From positions 744,001-808,000 of the forward strand of contig NZ_CP071598.1 of assembly GCF_017357405.1 (NCBI RefSeq): 64,000 nucleotides of DNA, in the 5' to 3' direction. A model generated the notes under the pieces. The model was not told the origin of the DNA and ran no database searches. It worked only from the letters and a program-made list of their open reading frames with translations. Of the stretch, positions 20,049 to 29,406 are shown piece after piece (the stretch's first letter is position 1; each line of letters begins with the position of its first letter). The translations under genes were made by a program, and so were the position numbers. This DNA is from Halomontanus rarus (GTDB lineage Archaea; Halobacteriota; Halobacteria; Halobacteriales; Natrialbaceae).

Positions 20049-20996
20049 ATGCTTGACCTTATCGCTGCGATGAGAACCGAAGGACCGCGACAGGCGATCA
20101 ACCTGTGGTGGCAGGAGATGGTCGACGAGTACGACCGCCGGGAATCGGCGGAAGGCATTCTGCTCGCGCTTCCGTACCTCCTCGCGTTCGTCGGTTTCAT
20201 GCTCTTCCCGTTGCTCTACGGGCTTTACATGAGCCTGTACGACTGGGACGCGCTCAGTCCGGAACAATCGGAGTTCATCGGGCTCGGAAACTATCAGGCG
20301 CTCATGAACGACCCTCGGTTCTGGGAAGCGCTTTGGAATACGATCTGGTTCGTGATCCTTTCCGTTCCGCCGCTGGTAGTATTCGCTCTGTTGCTCGCTC
20401 TGGGCGTCAACCGGAACGTCAAAGGCCAGACGGTCCTTCGAACTATCTTCTTCAGCCCGTACATCCTCACGGTATCCGTCGTCGCCCTCATCTGGGTGGA
20501 GTTGTTTGCGGGCGAGGGCGGATTGATCCGACACTGGCTCGCGTTCGTGATGGAGGATCCGCCTCGGTTCCTGATCGATCAGACGTGGGCGATGGCTTCG
20601 ATCGCCATCGCGACGGTCTGGTGGTCGATCGCGTTCAACTTCATTATCCTCCTCGCGGCCCGACAGAACGTCTCCGATCGGCTGTACGAAGCGGCAAAGC
20701 TCGACGGGGCGAGCAGTTACCGAATGATGCGGGACATCACGATCCCGCAGATGCGAAACCCGCTGATCTTCGTCGTGATCATCACGTTCGTCGGCTCGTT
20801 CCAGGTGTTCGGACAGCCCTACATCATGACCGACGGTGGACCCCGTTTCGCGACGCATACGATCGTGATGTACCTGTACACGACCGGCTTCGCAGGTCGT
20901 GAATTCGGGTACGCCGCAGCCGTCGGGTACGTGCTGTTTCTCATCCTGATCACGGTTTCGGTCATCAACTACTACGTCCTCTCGGAGAACGAATAA
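20049..20996 (+). CDS. ABC sugar permease, MalF-type
   Basis: A 315-residue inner-membrane subunit with about six helices. The cytoplasmic EAA loop, which docks on the ATPase, is at about 216-235 (EAAKLDGASSYRMMRDITIP). The first helix (LLALPYLLAFVGFMLFPLLY) follows an amphipathic N-terminus. The start at 20049 is fixed by a Shine-Dalgarno GAGGTGA 8 bases upstream. Two bases separate it from the second permease, so the two are translationally coupled. With 20999-21886 it forms the channel of a carbohydrate uptake-1 type importer. Confidence 0.94.
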   Translation: MLDLIAAMRTEGPRQAINLWWQEMVDEYDRRESAEGILLALPYLLAFVGFMLFPLLYGLYMSLYDWDALSPEQSEFIGLGNYQALMNDPRFWEALWNTIWFVILSVPPLVVFALLLALGVNRNVKGQTVLRTIFFSPYILTVSVVALIWVELFAGEGGLIRHWLAFVMEDPPRFLIDQTWAMASIAIATVWWSIAFNFIILLAARQNVSDRLYEAAKLDGASSYRMMRDITIPQMRNPLIFVVIITFVGSFQVFGQPYIMTDGGPRFATHTIVMYLYTTGFAGREFGYAAAVGYVLFLILITVSVINYYVLSENE

Positions 20997-20998
20997 CG

Positions 20999-21886
20999 AT
21001 GAGTACGAAATCAATCCTCAACGACATCCGCAACGGAGAGACGTTCGAGAACCAAGACGCCAGAAACCACTTCCTCCGGAAGGTGGCGCTCTACGTCGGC
21101 CTCTACGGGGCCGCCTTCCTCTTCATCATCCCGTACCTGTGGATGATCTCGAGAGGGTTCCAGCCCCGATGGCAGTTGTTCGCGGCCGAGCCGTACCTGA
21201 TCCCCCGCGAAATCACGTTCGAGTGGTACTCGTTCCTGCTCGAGGGAACGCCGATCGTTCGGTGGACGGTCAACACCGTCATCATCGCCGGCGGCGCGAC
21301 GCTTGCGGTCCTCATCGTCGATTCGATGATCGCGTACTCGGTGACCCGACTCAACTGGCCGGGCAAGCGGGTCGTCTTCTCGGTGATCGTCGCGAGTTTC
21401 ATGGTTCCGGGGATCGTCAACCTGATTCCGGTCTACCAGATCATCGTCGAACTCGGACTGCTCAACTCCTACCTCGGGGTCATGCTTCCGGTCATCGCCG
21501 GCCCCATCGGGGTCTTCATGCTCGTTCAGTTCTTCAAGGACTTTCCCGACGAAATCGAGGAATCTGCCCGGATCGACGGCTTCTCCACGTTCCAGATCTA
21601 CACCCGCCTCGTGCTTCCGATGATGAAATCCGCGCTGACAGCTCTCGGGTTGTTCATCTTCATCTGGACGTGGAATTCGTTCCTCTGGCCGCTGATTATC
21701 TTGCAGCGGGAATCGATGTACACGCTGCCGATCGGACTGGTCGTCCTTCAGGATACGATGACGGCTCAGCAGCCCGGGTTGATCATGGCCTCCGCGCTGT
21801 TCGCATCGCTCCCGCTGTTCATCGTCTTCCTCCTCCTGCAGAAGCAACTCGTCGAGGCGGTACAGATGCAGGGAACAGTCGGATAA
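20999..21886 (+). CDS. ABC sugar permease, MalG-type
   Basis: 295 residues, six predicted helices, with the EAA loop at about 186-205 (EIEESARIDGFSTFQIYTRL) and the C-terminal LLLQKQLVEAVQMQGTVG ending typical of MalG/AraQ-like subunits. The start ATG lies two bases after the preceding permease stop. Together with the MalF-type subunit it moves sugar delivered by the lipoprotein at 18406. Confidence 0.94.
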   Translation: MSTKSILNDIRNGETFENQDARNHFLRKVALYVGLYGAAFLFIIPYLWMISRGFQPRWQLFAAEPYLIPREITFEWYSFLLEGTPIVRWTVNTVIIAGGATLAVLIVDSMIAYSVTRLNWPGKRVVFSVIVASFMVPGIVNLIPVYQIIVELGLLNSYLGVMLPVIAGPIGVFMLVQFFKDFPDEIEESARIDGFSTFQIYTRLVLPMMKSALTALGLFIFIWTWNSFLWPLIILQRESMYTLPIGLVVLQDTMTAQQPGLIMASALFASLPLFIVFLLLQKQLVEAVQMQGTVG

Positions 21887-21917
21887 CCGTCTCTCTCCAC
21901 ACTCGTTATTCAAGGTG

Positions 21918-22526
21918 ATGTCTATCTCATCTCAATCCGACGTCGATCGGCTCGGAACGTCGATCAAGACGACGAAGATCAGCTTCTACGATCACTCGTC
22001 GAAACTCGTCCTGATCAGCGTCTGCTGGTTTCTCGCCTGCATCCCGCTGATAACCATCGGTCCGGCGACGGTCGGCGCGTACGCGGGCGTGGCCGGCGTG
22101 CTCGACGAACAGCGGTTTGATTACCGTCAGGCCCTCCGAATCGCTCGAAAACAGTTCGTTCCGTCGCTCGTTCTCGGTGTCTTCCCGGCGATGTTCGCCG
22201 TCGGCGCACTGACTTTCACGCTCGAGTTTTTCTCCACGGAATCGCCGCGCGCTGCGATACTGGCGGTCGGGAGCCTGTACGCCGCTGCGTTCTCCGTTCT
22301 CGTTCTCATCCCGACGTTCGTCTGGCTGTCTCGAGACGTGTGGGTCGGAACCGCGATCAAGCGGGGATACCTGTGGGTGGTTTCCCACCCAACGCTGGCG
22401 TTGACGACCGGTATCGTGACGCTCGTCGTGTTCCTCGTCACGGTCGCTCTCACGATCGGGTTCGTACTCTTGTTCGGAGCGATCGCGTTTACGTTTCACC
22501 TGTTAGTGATCCCGGAACGTGACTGA
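21918..22526 (+). CDS. DUF624 (YesL-like) membrane protein
   Basis: 202 residues with four to five hydrophobic segments (about 30-50, 72-95, 108-130, 150-195). The N-terminal block, a helix followed by CIPLITIGPATVGAYAGV, matches the DUF624/YesL pattern, a family regularly encoded beside carbohydrate ABC transporters. Its biochemical role is not established. It lies 31 bases after the second permease in the same direction, probably in the same transcript. GTG at 21915 would add one residue; the ATG at 21918 is preferred. Confidence 0.75.
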   Translation: MSISSQSDVDRLGTSIKTTKISFYDHSSKLVLISVCWFLACIPLITIGPATVGAYAGVAGVLDEQRFDYRQALRIARKQFVPSLVLGVFPAMFAVGALTFTLEFFSTESPRAAILAVGSLYAAAFSVLVLIPTFVWLSRDVWVGTAIKRGYLWVVSHPTLALTTGIVTLVVFLVTVALTIGFVLLFGAIAFTFHLLVIPERD

Positions 22527-22542
22527 GAATCCGATCTCCCGT

Positions 22543-22556
22543 TCGGACTATAAATC
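22543..22556 (+). promoter_or_regulatory. candidate promoter for the ABC ATPase gene
   Basis: GACTATAAATCATA is a good TATA element in the 113-base gap before the ATPase gene at 22640. A second AT-rich element, GGTATATGTTCG, lies near 22599, at about 40 bases from the ATG. Either could give the ATPase independent expression. Confidence 0.4.
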
Positions 22557-22639
22557 ATAACTCGTCTTATACGGAATCTATCATGGAAGATGCGTAAGGT
22601 ATATGTTCGATTGGATGTATGCTTACGATAGTCTAGCAT

Positions 22640-23761
22640 ATGAGCAGTGTACGATTTGAGGACGTCAGAAAGGTGTACGACGACGAGATCGTCGCCGTCG
22701 ACGGGTGTTCTCTCGACGTCGAAGATGGCGAGTTCGTCACGATCGTCGGTCCCTCGGGATCGGGTAAATCGACGTTGCTACGGATGGTCGCCGGACTGGA
22801 GGATATCACGGACGGGGACCTCTATATCGGTGATAAACGGGTCAACAACGTCGCGCCACAGAACCGGGGGGTCGCGATGGTCTTCCAGAACTACGCGCTC
22901 TACCCGCACATGAGCGTTCGGAAGAACATGTCCTACGGTCTCAAGCTGACGACCGACCTCTCGGACGACGAGATCGAGCGGCGGATCATGGACGCCGCCG
23001 AAATGATGGGCATCGAAGAGCTGTTAGAGGACAAACCGGGCCAGCTCTCCGGCGGTCAACAACAACGCGTCGCGACGGGCCGGGCGATCGTCAGGGAACC
23101 GGACGTGTTCCTCATGGACGAGCCGCTCAGCAACCTCGACGCGAAGCTCCGGACGCACATGCGCATCGAGCTCCAGCGGCTGCAAGAGAACCTCGAGACC
23201 ACGACGATCTACGTCACCCACGACCAGGAAGAGGCGCTCACGATGAGCGATCGCGTCGTGATCCTCAATCACGGCGAACTCCAGCAGGTCGGGACGCCCG
23301 AAAACGTGTACCACGAACCGGTAAACCGATTCGTCGCGGATTTCATCGGCAGTCCGTCGATGAACTTCTTCGACGTCGAACTCCACGGAACGACGCTTAC
23401 CAGCGACGCGTTCACGTACGAGCTCCCCGGGGCGCTCGCAGAGCGCATCAAGGAACGAATGAACAGCCAATCTCTCGTACTGGGAATCCGACCGGAACAC
23501 ATCAAGCTCTCGGAAGCGAGCGCGGACAATTCGATCGAGGCGGAAGTCGCCGTGCTGGAACCGGTTGGAAGCGACAATTACGTCTACCTCGATATCGGCG
23601 ACCTCGAGTGTACGGTCCGCGTCCCCGGAGACGTCAAACCCGAGGAGGGCTCCCGGGTTCACATGACGTTCGACCCGACGGATATCCACCTCTTCGACGG
23701 CGAGACGACGGAAAATATCATGCTCGAGGCCAAGCAGGTCGCGAGCGTGGACAACGTCTGA
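22640..23761 (+). CDS. ABC sugar transporter ATPase, MalK/UgpC type
   Basis: 373 residues: ABC domain (1-240) with Walker A GPSGSGKST (about 38-46), signature LSGGQQQR (about 134-141), Walker B VFLMDEP and switch VTHDQEEAL, followed by the C-terminal OB-type regulatory domain (about 245-365) with LGIRPEHIKLSE. It powers the two upstream permeases. MalK-type ATPases also energise several sugar systems in one cell, so it could serve others. The separate upstream promoter region fits shared use. Confidence 0.95.
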   Translation: MSSVRFEDVRKVYDDEIVAVDGCSLDVEDGEFVTIVGPSGSGKSTLLRMVAGLEDITDGDLYIGDKRVNNVAPQNRGVAMVFQNYALYPHMSVRKNMSYGLKLTTDLSDDEIERRIMDAAEMMGIEELLEDKPGQLSGGQQQRVATGRAIVREPDVFLMDEPLSNLDAKLRTHMRIELQRLQENLETTTIYVTHDQEEALTMSDRVVILNHGELQQVGTPENVYHEPVNRFVADFIGSPSMNFFDVELHGTTLTSDAFTYELPGALAERIKERMNSQSLVLGIRPEHIKLSEASADNSIEAEVAVLEPVGSDNYVYLDIGDLECTVRVPGDVKPEEGSRVHMTFDPTDIHLFDGETTENIMLEAKQVASVDNV

Positions 23762-24000
23762 AACCTTTCTCGTCGGTTTCTCCGATTCTACACGCCGCCG
23801 TTCGCGATCCGTTGGAGCGTGAGCGGCGGCTTCGAGCGTGTGACGATCGGAAACGTAAGGCCGAGAGCGTCGAAACGGCGCTCCTCGAGGCGATCGGGCG
23901 GCGATAGGTGGCGTCGATTCCACTCGGCGCGGCGGGGTGTGTGTCGAAAAACAGTAGGAAACGCCAAGTATCTCGAAAGAGAACCGCTTCGACAGTAGGT

Positions 24001-26712
24001 ATGATACGCCGAGCAAACGATGACGACGACTATCGAGATTCTATCTCGCTGAACGGACCGTGGCAGTTCGTGACCGATCCCGACGACGACGGTCGTGACG
24101 AGGGCTGGTACGTCTCGAACGCCTGGCCTGATCGCGGCCGGACGGTCGAGATCCCCCACGCCTGGCAGGAACTCGAGGAGTACCGCGACTACACCGGTGC
24201 GGCGTGGTACCGGCGAACGGTCTCCGTCGAACCGGCGGAGGGCGAACGCATCCTCGTTCGGTTCGGCGCCGTCGACTACGAGACGACCGTCTGGGTCAAC
24301 GGCGAGGAGATCGGCTCGAACCGCGGCGGCTACCTCCCCTTCGAACTCGACGCCACCGACGCGATCACCCGAGGCGAGAACGAAATCGTCCTCGAGGTCG
24401 TCGATCCCGAAGACGTAAGCGAGATTCCTCACGGCAAACAGGGCGAGCCGTGGTACCACCGAATCAGCGGCATCTGGCAGGACGTGACCCTCGAGATCGT
24501 CCCCGAACTTCGGGTGGACGGGATCGAGGTGACGCCGAACCTCGAGGACGACACCGCCCGCGTTCGCGTCGACGTGGTCGGGTCCGGAGCCGACTCGACG
24601 GACGCCCGTTCGAGCGCGACGATCGAGGTCGCGCGTGACGGCGAGACGGTCGCCAGCGCCGAAACGACCGTCGACGCCGACGGCTCGGCGACGGCGACGC
24701 TCGCGATCGACGAGGCCGAGTACTGGTCGCCGGAGGAGCCGGCCCTGTACGACGTCGACGTCGAACTCGAGCGGGAGGGGTCGATCGTCGATCGGTACGA
24801 GGACTACTTCGGGATGCGCAGCATCGAGACTCGCGACGGCCGACTCTTCCTGAACGGCGAGCCCTACTACATGCGCGGCGCGCTCGATCAGGGCTTGTAC
24901 CCGAAGACGCTGTACCGACCGTTCAGTGACGATCTCTTCGAGCGAGAGGTTCGCGTCGCGAAGGAACTCGGCTTCAATCTGCTTCGAAAACACATCAAGC
25001 CGGCCCACCCCAACTTCGTAGAGCAGGCCGACCGCCAGGGGCTGCTCGTCTGGCAGGAACCCGCCAATCCGACCGTCCACTCGGACCGGTCGAAACGCGA
25101 GGTTCGCGAACAGCTCGAGGGGATGATCGCGCGCGACTACAACCGGCCGAGCGTGATCGTCTGGAGCCTCTACAACGAGGAGTGGGGGATCGGCAACCCG
25201 CAGGGGTTAGACGAGGAGACCTCCCTCTGGGAGGACGAGGACAAACAGGAGTACCTCGCCGACCTGTACGAGGAGACGAAAGCGCGGGACCCGACCCGGA
25301 TCGTCTGTGACAACTCCGGCTGGGCGCACGTGGCGACGGATCTCAACGACTACCACCGGTACTTCGTCAGTCCCGACCGCGCCGAGGCGTGGGCGGACGA
25401 CATCGAGGAGATCACGTCCTCGCCCGCGGACAACTACGGCGCGACGGTGACCGATCCCGAGGACGCACCGCTGATCGTCTCCGAGTTTGGAACCTGGGGG
25501 ATGTGCGATACGCCGGCGATCGAGGAGTTCTACGGCGAACGACCGCCGTGGTTCGACCACGAGTTCCTCGAGGAGGGGCTCAAGCGGCCCGCCGGCTACC
25601 GCGACCGGTTCGCGAACTCGACGCTCTCGGACGTCTTCGAAGACTGGGGCGCGCTCGCAGAGGAGTGGCAGTGGCGCGAGTACCGGTCGATCAAGGACGT
25701 CATCGAGCAGATGCGGATCCACGAGGGCGTGGCGGGGTACGTGATCACGGAGTTCTCCGACATCGAGTGGGAGTTCAACGGCATCCTCGACTACCGGCGC
25801 GAGGAGAAGGCGTTCCACGACGACTTCGCCCGGATCAACGGCGACGTCCTCGTCCGGATCGACTGCGAGACTCACGCGCTCCGTCCCGGTGAGACGCTCG
25901 AGGCGGATCTCGTCGTCGTCAACGACACGACCGACGCCATCGACGACGAAGTCGAGTGGCGCGTCTTCGACCGGTCGGGGACCGTTCCGGTCACGCTCGA
26001 CGGGTTCGGAACCGAGCGTCTCGAGGGTGCGATTTCGCTCGAGGTGCCCGCGGACGCCGTCGAGGGGGTTACGACGGACGAACTCGCCGTCTCGCTCGCG
26101 GACCTCGCGACGAACGAGGAATCGATCACCGTCGTTCCGGACGTCGCCGCGAGCAGCGACGATGACGGTGACGTCACGGTGTACGCGGCGATGGAGACGC
26201 TCGCCGCGGACCTCTCGACCGCCGGGTTCGACGTCGTCGACTCGCTCGAGGCGGCCGACGTCGCGATCCTGACCGAGCCCGACGACGAGGCGCGAGCGTA
26301 CGTCGAAGACGGCGGCACGGCGCTGCTCGTGCCGACCGAGAGCGGGGGAATGGCCGACGAGCAGTTCTTCGACTACCGGGACCTCCCCGAGAAAGAGAGC
26401 TGGAACCTCGTCGCGTGTCTGTTCTACCGGGACAGCGACGTGCTCGAGGAGTACGTCGACACCGTTCCCGGCTGGGAGCTCGAGGGACTCTACCCCTACG
26501 ACGTCGTCGCCGACGTCGACCGCGACCGGGACGACGTCCACGTCGGGTACGTCGAGGGCTGGCTGGCGAACTGGTCGGCGGCGGTCTGTACGCGAGCGTT
26601 CGGCGACGGGCGGGTTGCCGCGTGTACGTTCCGTCTGACCGGAGACGATACTGAGAACCCCGTCGGGGACGCGATACTCGCGGCACTCGTCGACGACCTC
26701 GGAACCGCCTGA
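24001..26712 (+). CDS. GH2-family glycoside hydrolase, second paralogue
   Basis: 903 residues from the ATG at 24001; the frame is open upstream but non-homologous. Same design as the gene at 10731-13439: jelly roll, Ig-like domain, TIM barrel with acid/base Glu393 in LYNEEWGIG and nucleophile Glu495 in VSEFGTWG, Ig-like segment and the extra C-terminal alpha/beta domain with YVEGWLANW. Residues flanking both catalytic positions are nearly identical between the paralogues, so they probably share chemistry and differ in substrate fit. No signal peptide. It follows the ABC ATPase by 239 bases in the same direction. Confidence 0.88.
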   Translation: MIRRANDDDDYRDSISLNGPWQFVTDPDDDGRDEGWYVSNAWPDRGRTVEIPHAWQELEEYRDYTGAAWYRRTVSVEPAEGERILVRFGAVDYETTVWVNGEEIGSNRGGYLPFELDATDAITRGENEIVLEVVDPEDVSEIPHGKQGEPWYHRISGIWQDVTLEIVPELRVDGIEVTPNLEDDTARVRVDVVGSGADSTDARSSATIEVARDGETVASAETTVDADGSATATLAIDEAEYWSPEEPALYDVDVELEREGSIVDRYEDYFGMRSIETRDGRLFLNGEPYYMRGALDQGLYPKTLYRPFSDDLFEREVRVAKELGFNLLRKHIKPAHPNFVEQADRQGLLVWQEPANPTVHSDRSKREVREQLEGMIARDYNRPSVIVWSLYNEEWGIGNPQGLDEETSLWEDEDKQEYLADLYEETKARDPTRIVCDNSGWAHVATDLNDYHRYFVSPDRAEAWADDIEEITSSPADNYGATVTDPEDAPLIVSEFGTWGMCDTPAIEEFYGERPPWFDHEFLEEGLKRPAGYRDRFANSTLSDVFEDWGALAEEWQWREYRSIKDVIEQMRIHEGVAGYVITEFSDIEWEFNGILDYRREEKAFHDDFARINGDVLVRIDCETHALRPGETLEADLVVVNDTTDAIDDEVEWRVFDRSGTVPVTLDGFGTERLEGAISLEVPADAVEGVTTDELAVSLADLATNEESITVVPDVAASSDDDGDVTVYAAMETLAADLSTAGFDVVDSLEAADVAILTEPDDEARAYVEDGGTALLVPTESGGMADEQFFDYRDLPEKESWNLVACLFYRDSDVLEEYVDTVPGWELEGLYPYDVVADVDRDRDDVHVGYVEGWLANWSAAVCTRAFGDGRVAACTFRLTGDDTENPVGDAILAALVDDLGTA

Positions 26713-27027
26713 TCCGGCCCCGTCCGTGGGTCGTCTCGCGTCGTCGGTCGTCGCTCCCCCGGCGTGTTCGGTCGACGCACCCGATCCTCCGAAACGTTCA
26801 TCATGGTTTCTCACTAAATCCGACCGTGATTCGACAGCACGACTACGCGTCGCGAGGGACACCGTCTCTGCGGCGGTGTCGACCGGGCCGGGGAGGGGGT
26901 TGACGGTGACGGGGTCGGGACGCGATCGTTCGTCGGTATCCCCGAACGGACACGGGCCCGCGGACGCTGACACTCGTCGGTCGCCGCGGTCACGGACCAC
27001 TCGAGTGCGCCGGCGGGTGACCGGTTG
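26713..27027. other. 315-base intergenic, nothing recognised
   Basis: GC-rich spacer between the GH2 gene and the GMC operon. A CTCACTAAATCCG segment near 26811 is a weak TATA-like element. No repeat, hairpin with T-run or RNA gene is evident. Confidence 0.4.
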
Positions 27028-28635
27028 ATGGCGGTGGACGACTCGAAAGACCGTTCGCCGTCCGAACGCGTCGACGTCTGCGTCGTCGGTGCCGGCCCGG
27101 CCGGCGCGCTGACGGCCTACTCGCTGGCCGAGCGGGGCCACGACGTCGTGATCCTCGAGGCGGGGCCGCGGTTCTCGTTCGAGGATCGCCTTCGGCGGAT
27201 GGAGTACTCGCTGCGACCGGCCCACGACGGACTCGAGGTCTGGGAGATGGGCGGCGACCGCGACGCGTACGCGTCTACCGGCCCGCTGGACTATCCGTTG
27301 AACGACGTTCGCGTCAAGGGGGTCGGAGGAACGACGCTCCACTGGCTCGGTTACGTCCCGCGATACCACGAGAAGGACTTCGAGATGGAATCGCGATACG
27401 GGATCGGGGAGGACTGGCCGATCTCCTACGACGACCTCCGGCCCTACTACGCCGAGGTCGAACGGGAGATGGGCGTCGCGGGGGCCGAGGACAACCCGTT
27501 CGAACCGCCCCGCGAGTCGCCGTTTCCGATGGACGGGTTCTCGCCGAGTCACTCGGATTCGCTGCTCGTCGAGGCCTGCGAGGAACTCGACATCACGGTT
27601 CACTCGATTCCACAGGCGCGCAACAGCGAGACCTACGACGATCGAAGTCCGTGCGTCGGCTACGGGACGTGTATTCCCGTCTGTCCGTCCGGCGCGAAGT
27701 ACAGCGCCGACGTCCACGTCGCGAAAGCCGAGGCGGAGGGGGCGCGCGTGATCGACCGAGCGCCGGTCCAGCGCCTCGCACACGACGCGAGCGGTGAGCG
27801 TCTCGAGGCCGTGGAGTACGCCACGCCGGACGGGGAGACCCACCGGCAGGAAGCTCGGCAGGTCGTCCTGGCCTGCGGGGCGATCGAGACGCCCAGAGTC
27901 CTGTTGCTCTCGGAGTCCGACCAGTATCCCGACGGGCTCGCCAACTCCTCCGGAGCCGTCGGCCGCTACCTCATGGACCACCCGCTGGTCATGACCTTCG
28001 GAACCGCGTCCGAACCGACGCGACAGCACCACGTCGGCTTCTCGACGTCCGGGACCCACCAGTTCTACGACCACGAGGAGCCGACGCCGGGAAGTTTTCA
28101 CATCGGATTCCTGAATTACGCCGGCCCGTCGCCCGTGGCAGCGGCCCTCTCGAACGGCGACTGGGGCGATAGCCTCGTCTCGGACGTGTCGACGGAGGTG
28201 ACTGGGCACATCGGCACCGAAGCACTGGTCGAACAACTCCCCAGGGAGGAGAACCGGGTGACACTCGACACCTCACAGACCGACGATCACGGCAATCCCG
28301 TTCCCGAGGTGCACTGGAGCGTCGGTGATCACGCGATCGAGACCGCAGAGGCAGCGCTCGAGGTCCAGCGCGACATTCTGGAGACGATGGGCGCTCGCGT
28401 CACCTGGAGTACGAACCCGCGCAGTCCCGCGTCGGGAAGCCATCCGATGGGGACGACGCGGATGGGTTCGGACCCGGAGTCGAGCGTCGTCGACGCCCGG
28501 CTTCGAACGCACGACCTCGAGAACCTCACGATCGCCTCGAGCAGCGTGTTTCCGACCGGCGGGGCGATGAACCCGACGCTGACGATCGGTGCGCTGTCGC
28601 TGCTGGCTGCGGAGCACATCGACGAGGATCTATGA
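27028..28635 (+). CDS. GMC-family FAD dehydrogenase, large subunit (copy 1)
   Basis: 535 residues. FAD-binding GAGPAG at 21-26 with the EAGPR ribose-binding segment; a cysteine motif C-x5-C-x3-C followed by PSGAKYSADVHV (about 210-232), the arrangement that holds a 3Fe-4S cluster in FAD-dependent glucose dehydrogenases; and the C-terminal active-site His in SHPMGTTRMG and Asn in GGAMNPTLTI. It probably oxidises a sugar, sugar acid or alcohol. It lacks a signal peptide; in this family the large subunit is exported with a Tat-bearing small subunit, and such a gene lies at 28867-29406. Start ATG 27028 (a TTG lies one codon earlier). Strikingly similar to 29403-31022. Confidence 0.9.
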   Translation: MAVDDSKDRSPSERVDVCVVGAGPAGALTAYSLAERGHDVVILEAGPRFSFEDRLRRMEYSLRPAHDGLEVWEMGGDRDAYASTGPLDYPLNDVRVKGVGGTTLHWLGYVPRYHEKDFEMESRYGIGEDWPISYDDLRPYYAEVEREMGVAGAEDNPFEPPRESPFPMDGFSPSHSDSLLVEACEELDITVHSIPQARNSETYDDRSPCVGYGTCIPVCPSGAKYSADVHVAKAEAEGARVIDRAPVQRLAHDASGERLEAVEYATPDGETHRQEARQVVLACGAIETPRVLLLSESDQYPDGLANSSGAVGRYLMDHPLVMTFGTASEPTRQHHVGFSTSGTHQFYDHEEPTPGSFHIGFLNYAGPSPVAAALSNGDWGDSLVSDVSTEVTGHIGTEALVEQLPREENRVTLDTSQTDDHGNPVPEVHWSVGDHAIETAEAALEVQRDILETMGARVTWSTNPRSPASGSHPMGTTRMGSDPESSVVDARLRTHDLENLTIASSSVFPTGGAMNPTLTIGALSLLAAEHIDEDL

Positions 28636-28866
28636 CCGTGACCACGACGACGATTACAATTACGACTACGACGATGACACCGACAACGACTGTGACCCGA
28701 AACACACCGACGGACCCGTCGAGGATCCGATCGCATCCGCAAACTGGAGCGACTGTCGAAGCGGAATCGGGTCCGGATGCGAGAGGACCATCGAAATCGG
28801 GACCCGGCGCGAGAGGAGCATCGCAACCCGACGAGAACGCAAGCCGCCGACGGAGATCACTGACCC
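28636..28866 (+). other. low-complexity spacer between GMC gene and small subunit
   Basis: 231 bases rich in ACGACGATTAC/ACGACTACG-type repeats, then two imperfect copies of GCGAGAGGANCATCG (28779-28793 and 28809-28823). A frame of 84 codons opens at 28632, overlapping the GMC stop (ATGA), but encodes a Thr-rich sequence without a recognisable fold. It is probably non-coding or a degenerated gene end. Confidence 0.45.
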
Positions 28867-29406
28867 ATGGAACTCTCTCGACGTGATGCCATCGCGGCGC
28901 TGGCCGCGGTCGGTATCGGGACGGGTGGCGTCGCACTCTACCGTTCGGACGTGTTCGACGATGGATCGACCGACGGCGAGGCGACCCTCGACGATCCGGT
29001 CGACACGATGATCGCACTCGCGACGGTCGTCTACCCCTCCGAAGTCTCCGGGATCGACGAGTTCGTCGAAACCTACGTCGTCGGCCGCGTCGAGGACGAC
29101 GAGACGCACGAGCGGAGAACCGTTCAGGCGCTCACCCACCTCGAGGGGTATGCCAGCGACGAGTTCGGCGACTCGTTCGTCGATCTGTCTCCCGACGAAC
29201 GCGACGCCGTCCTCCGGGATCTCGGAATACAGAGCGCTCGGCCGAACCCGGACGGGTCGGACGTCGAGCGGATCCGGTACTACCTCGTCAACGAACTGCT
29301 GTACGCCCTCTTCACCTCGCCGACCGGCGGGGAACTCGTCGGCCACGAGAACCCGCCCGGTCACGGCGGCGGTCTCGATTCCTACCAGCGGGGTCCCGAC
29401 GCGTGA
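28867..29406 (+). CDS. gluconate/sugar dehydrogenase small subunit with Tat signal
   Basis: 179 residues matching the gluconate 2-dehydrogenase subunit 3 family. It starts MELSRRDAIAALAAVG, a twin-arginine signal without a lipobox, followed by a helical domain with TVVYPSEVSGIDEFVETYV and LLYALFTSPTGGELVG. Family members bind the FAD large subunit and carry it across the membrane through Tat. The gene sits between two GMC genes and overlaps the second by four bases (GTGA), so it may serve both. No cytochrome subunit gene is visible nearby. Confidence 0.87.
   Translation: MELSRRDAIAALAAVGIGTGGVALYRSDVFDDGSTDGEATLDDPVDTMIALATVVYPSEVSGIDEFVETYVVGRVEDDETHERRTVQALTHLEGYASDEFGDSFVDLSPDERDAVLRDLGIQSARPNPDGSDVERIRYYLVNELLYALFTSPTGGELVGHENPPGHGGGLDSYQRGPDA

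Noticed and set aside
25207..28236. Minus-strand frame of about 1,000 codons opposite GH2 and GMC genes
   Set aside because: High-GC coding DNA leaves antisense frames open. The translation lacks any domain and the plus-strand genes have full catalytic motifs.
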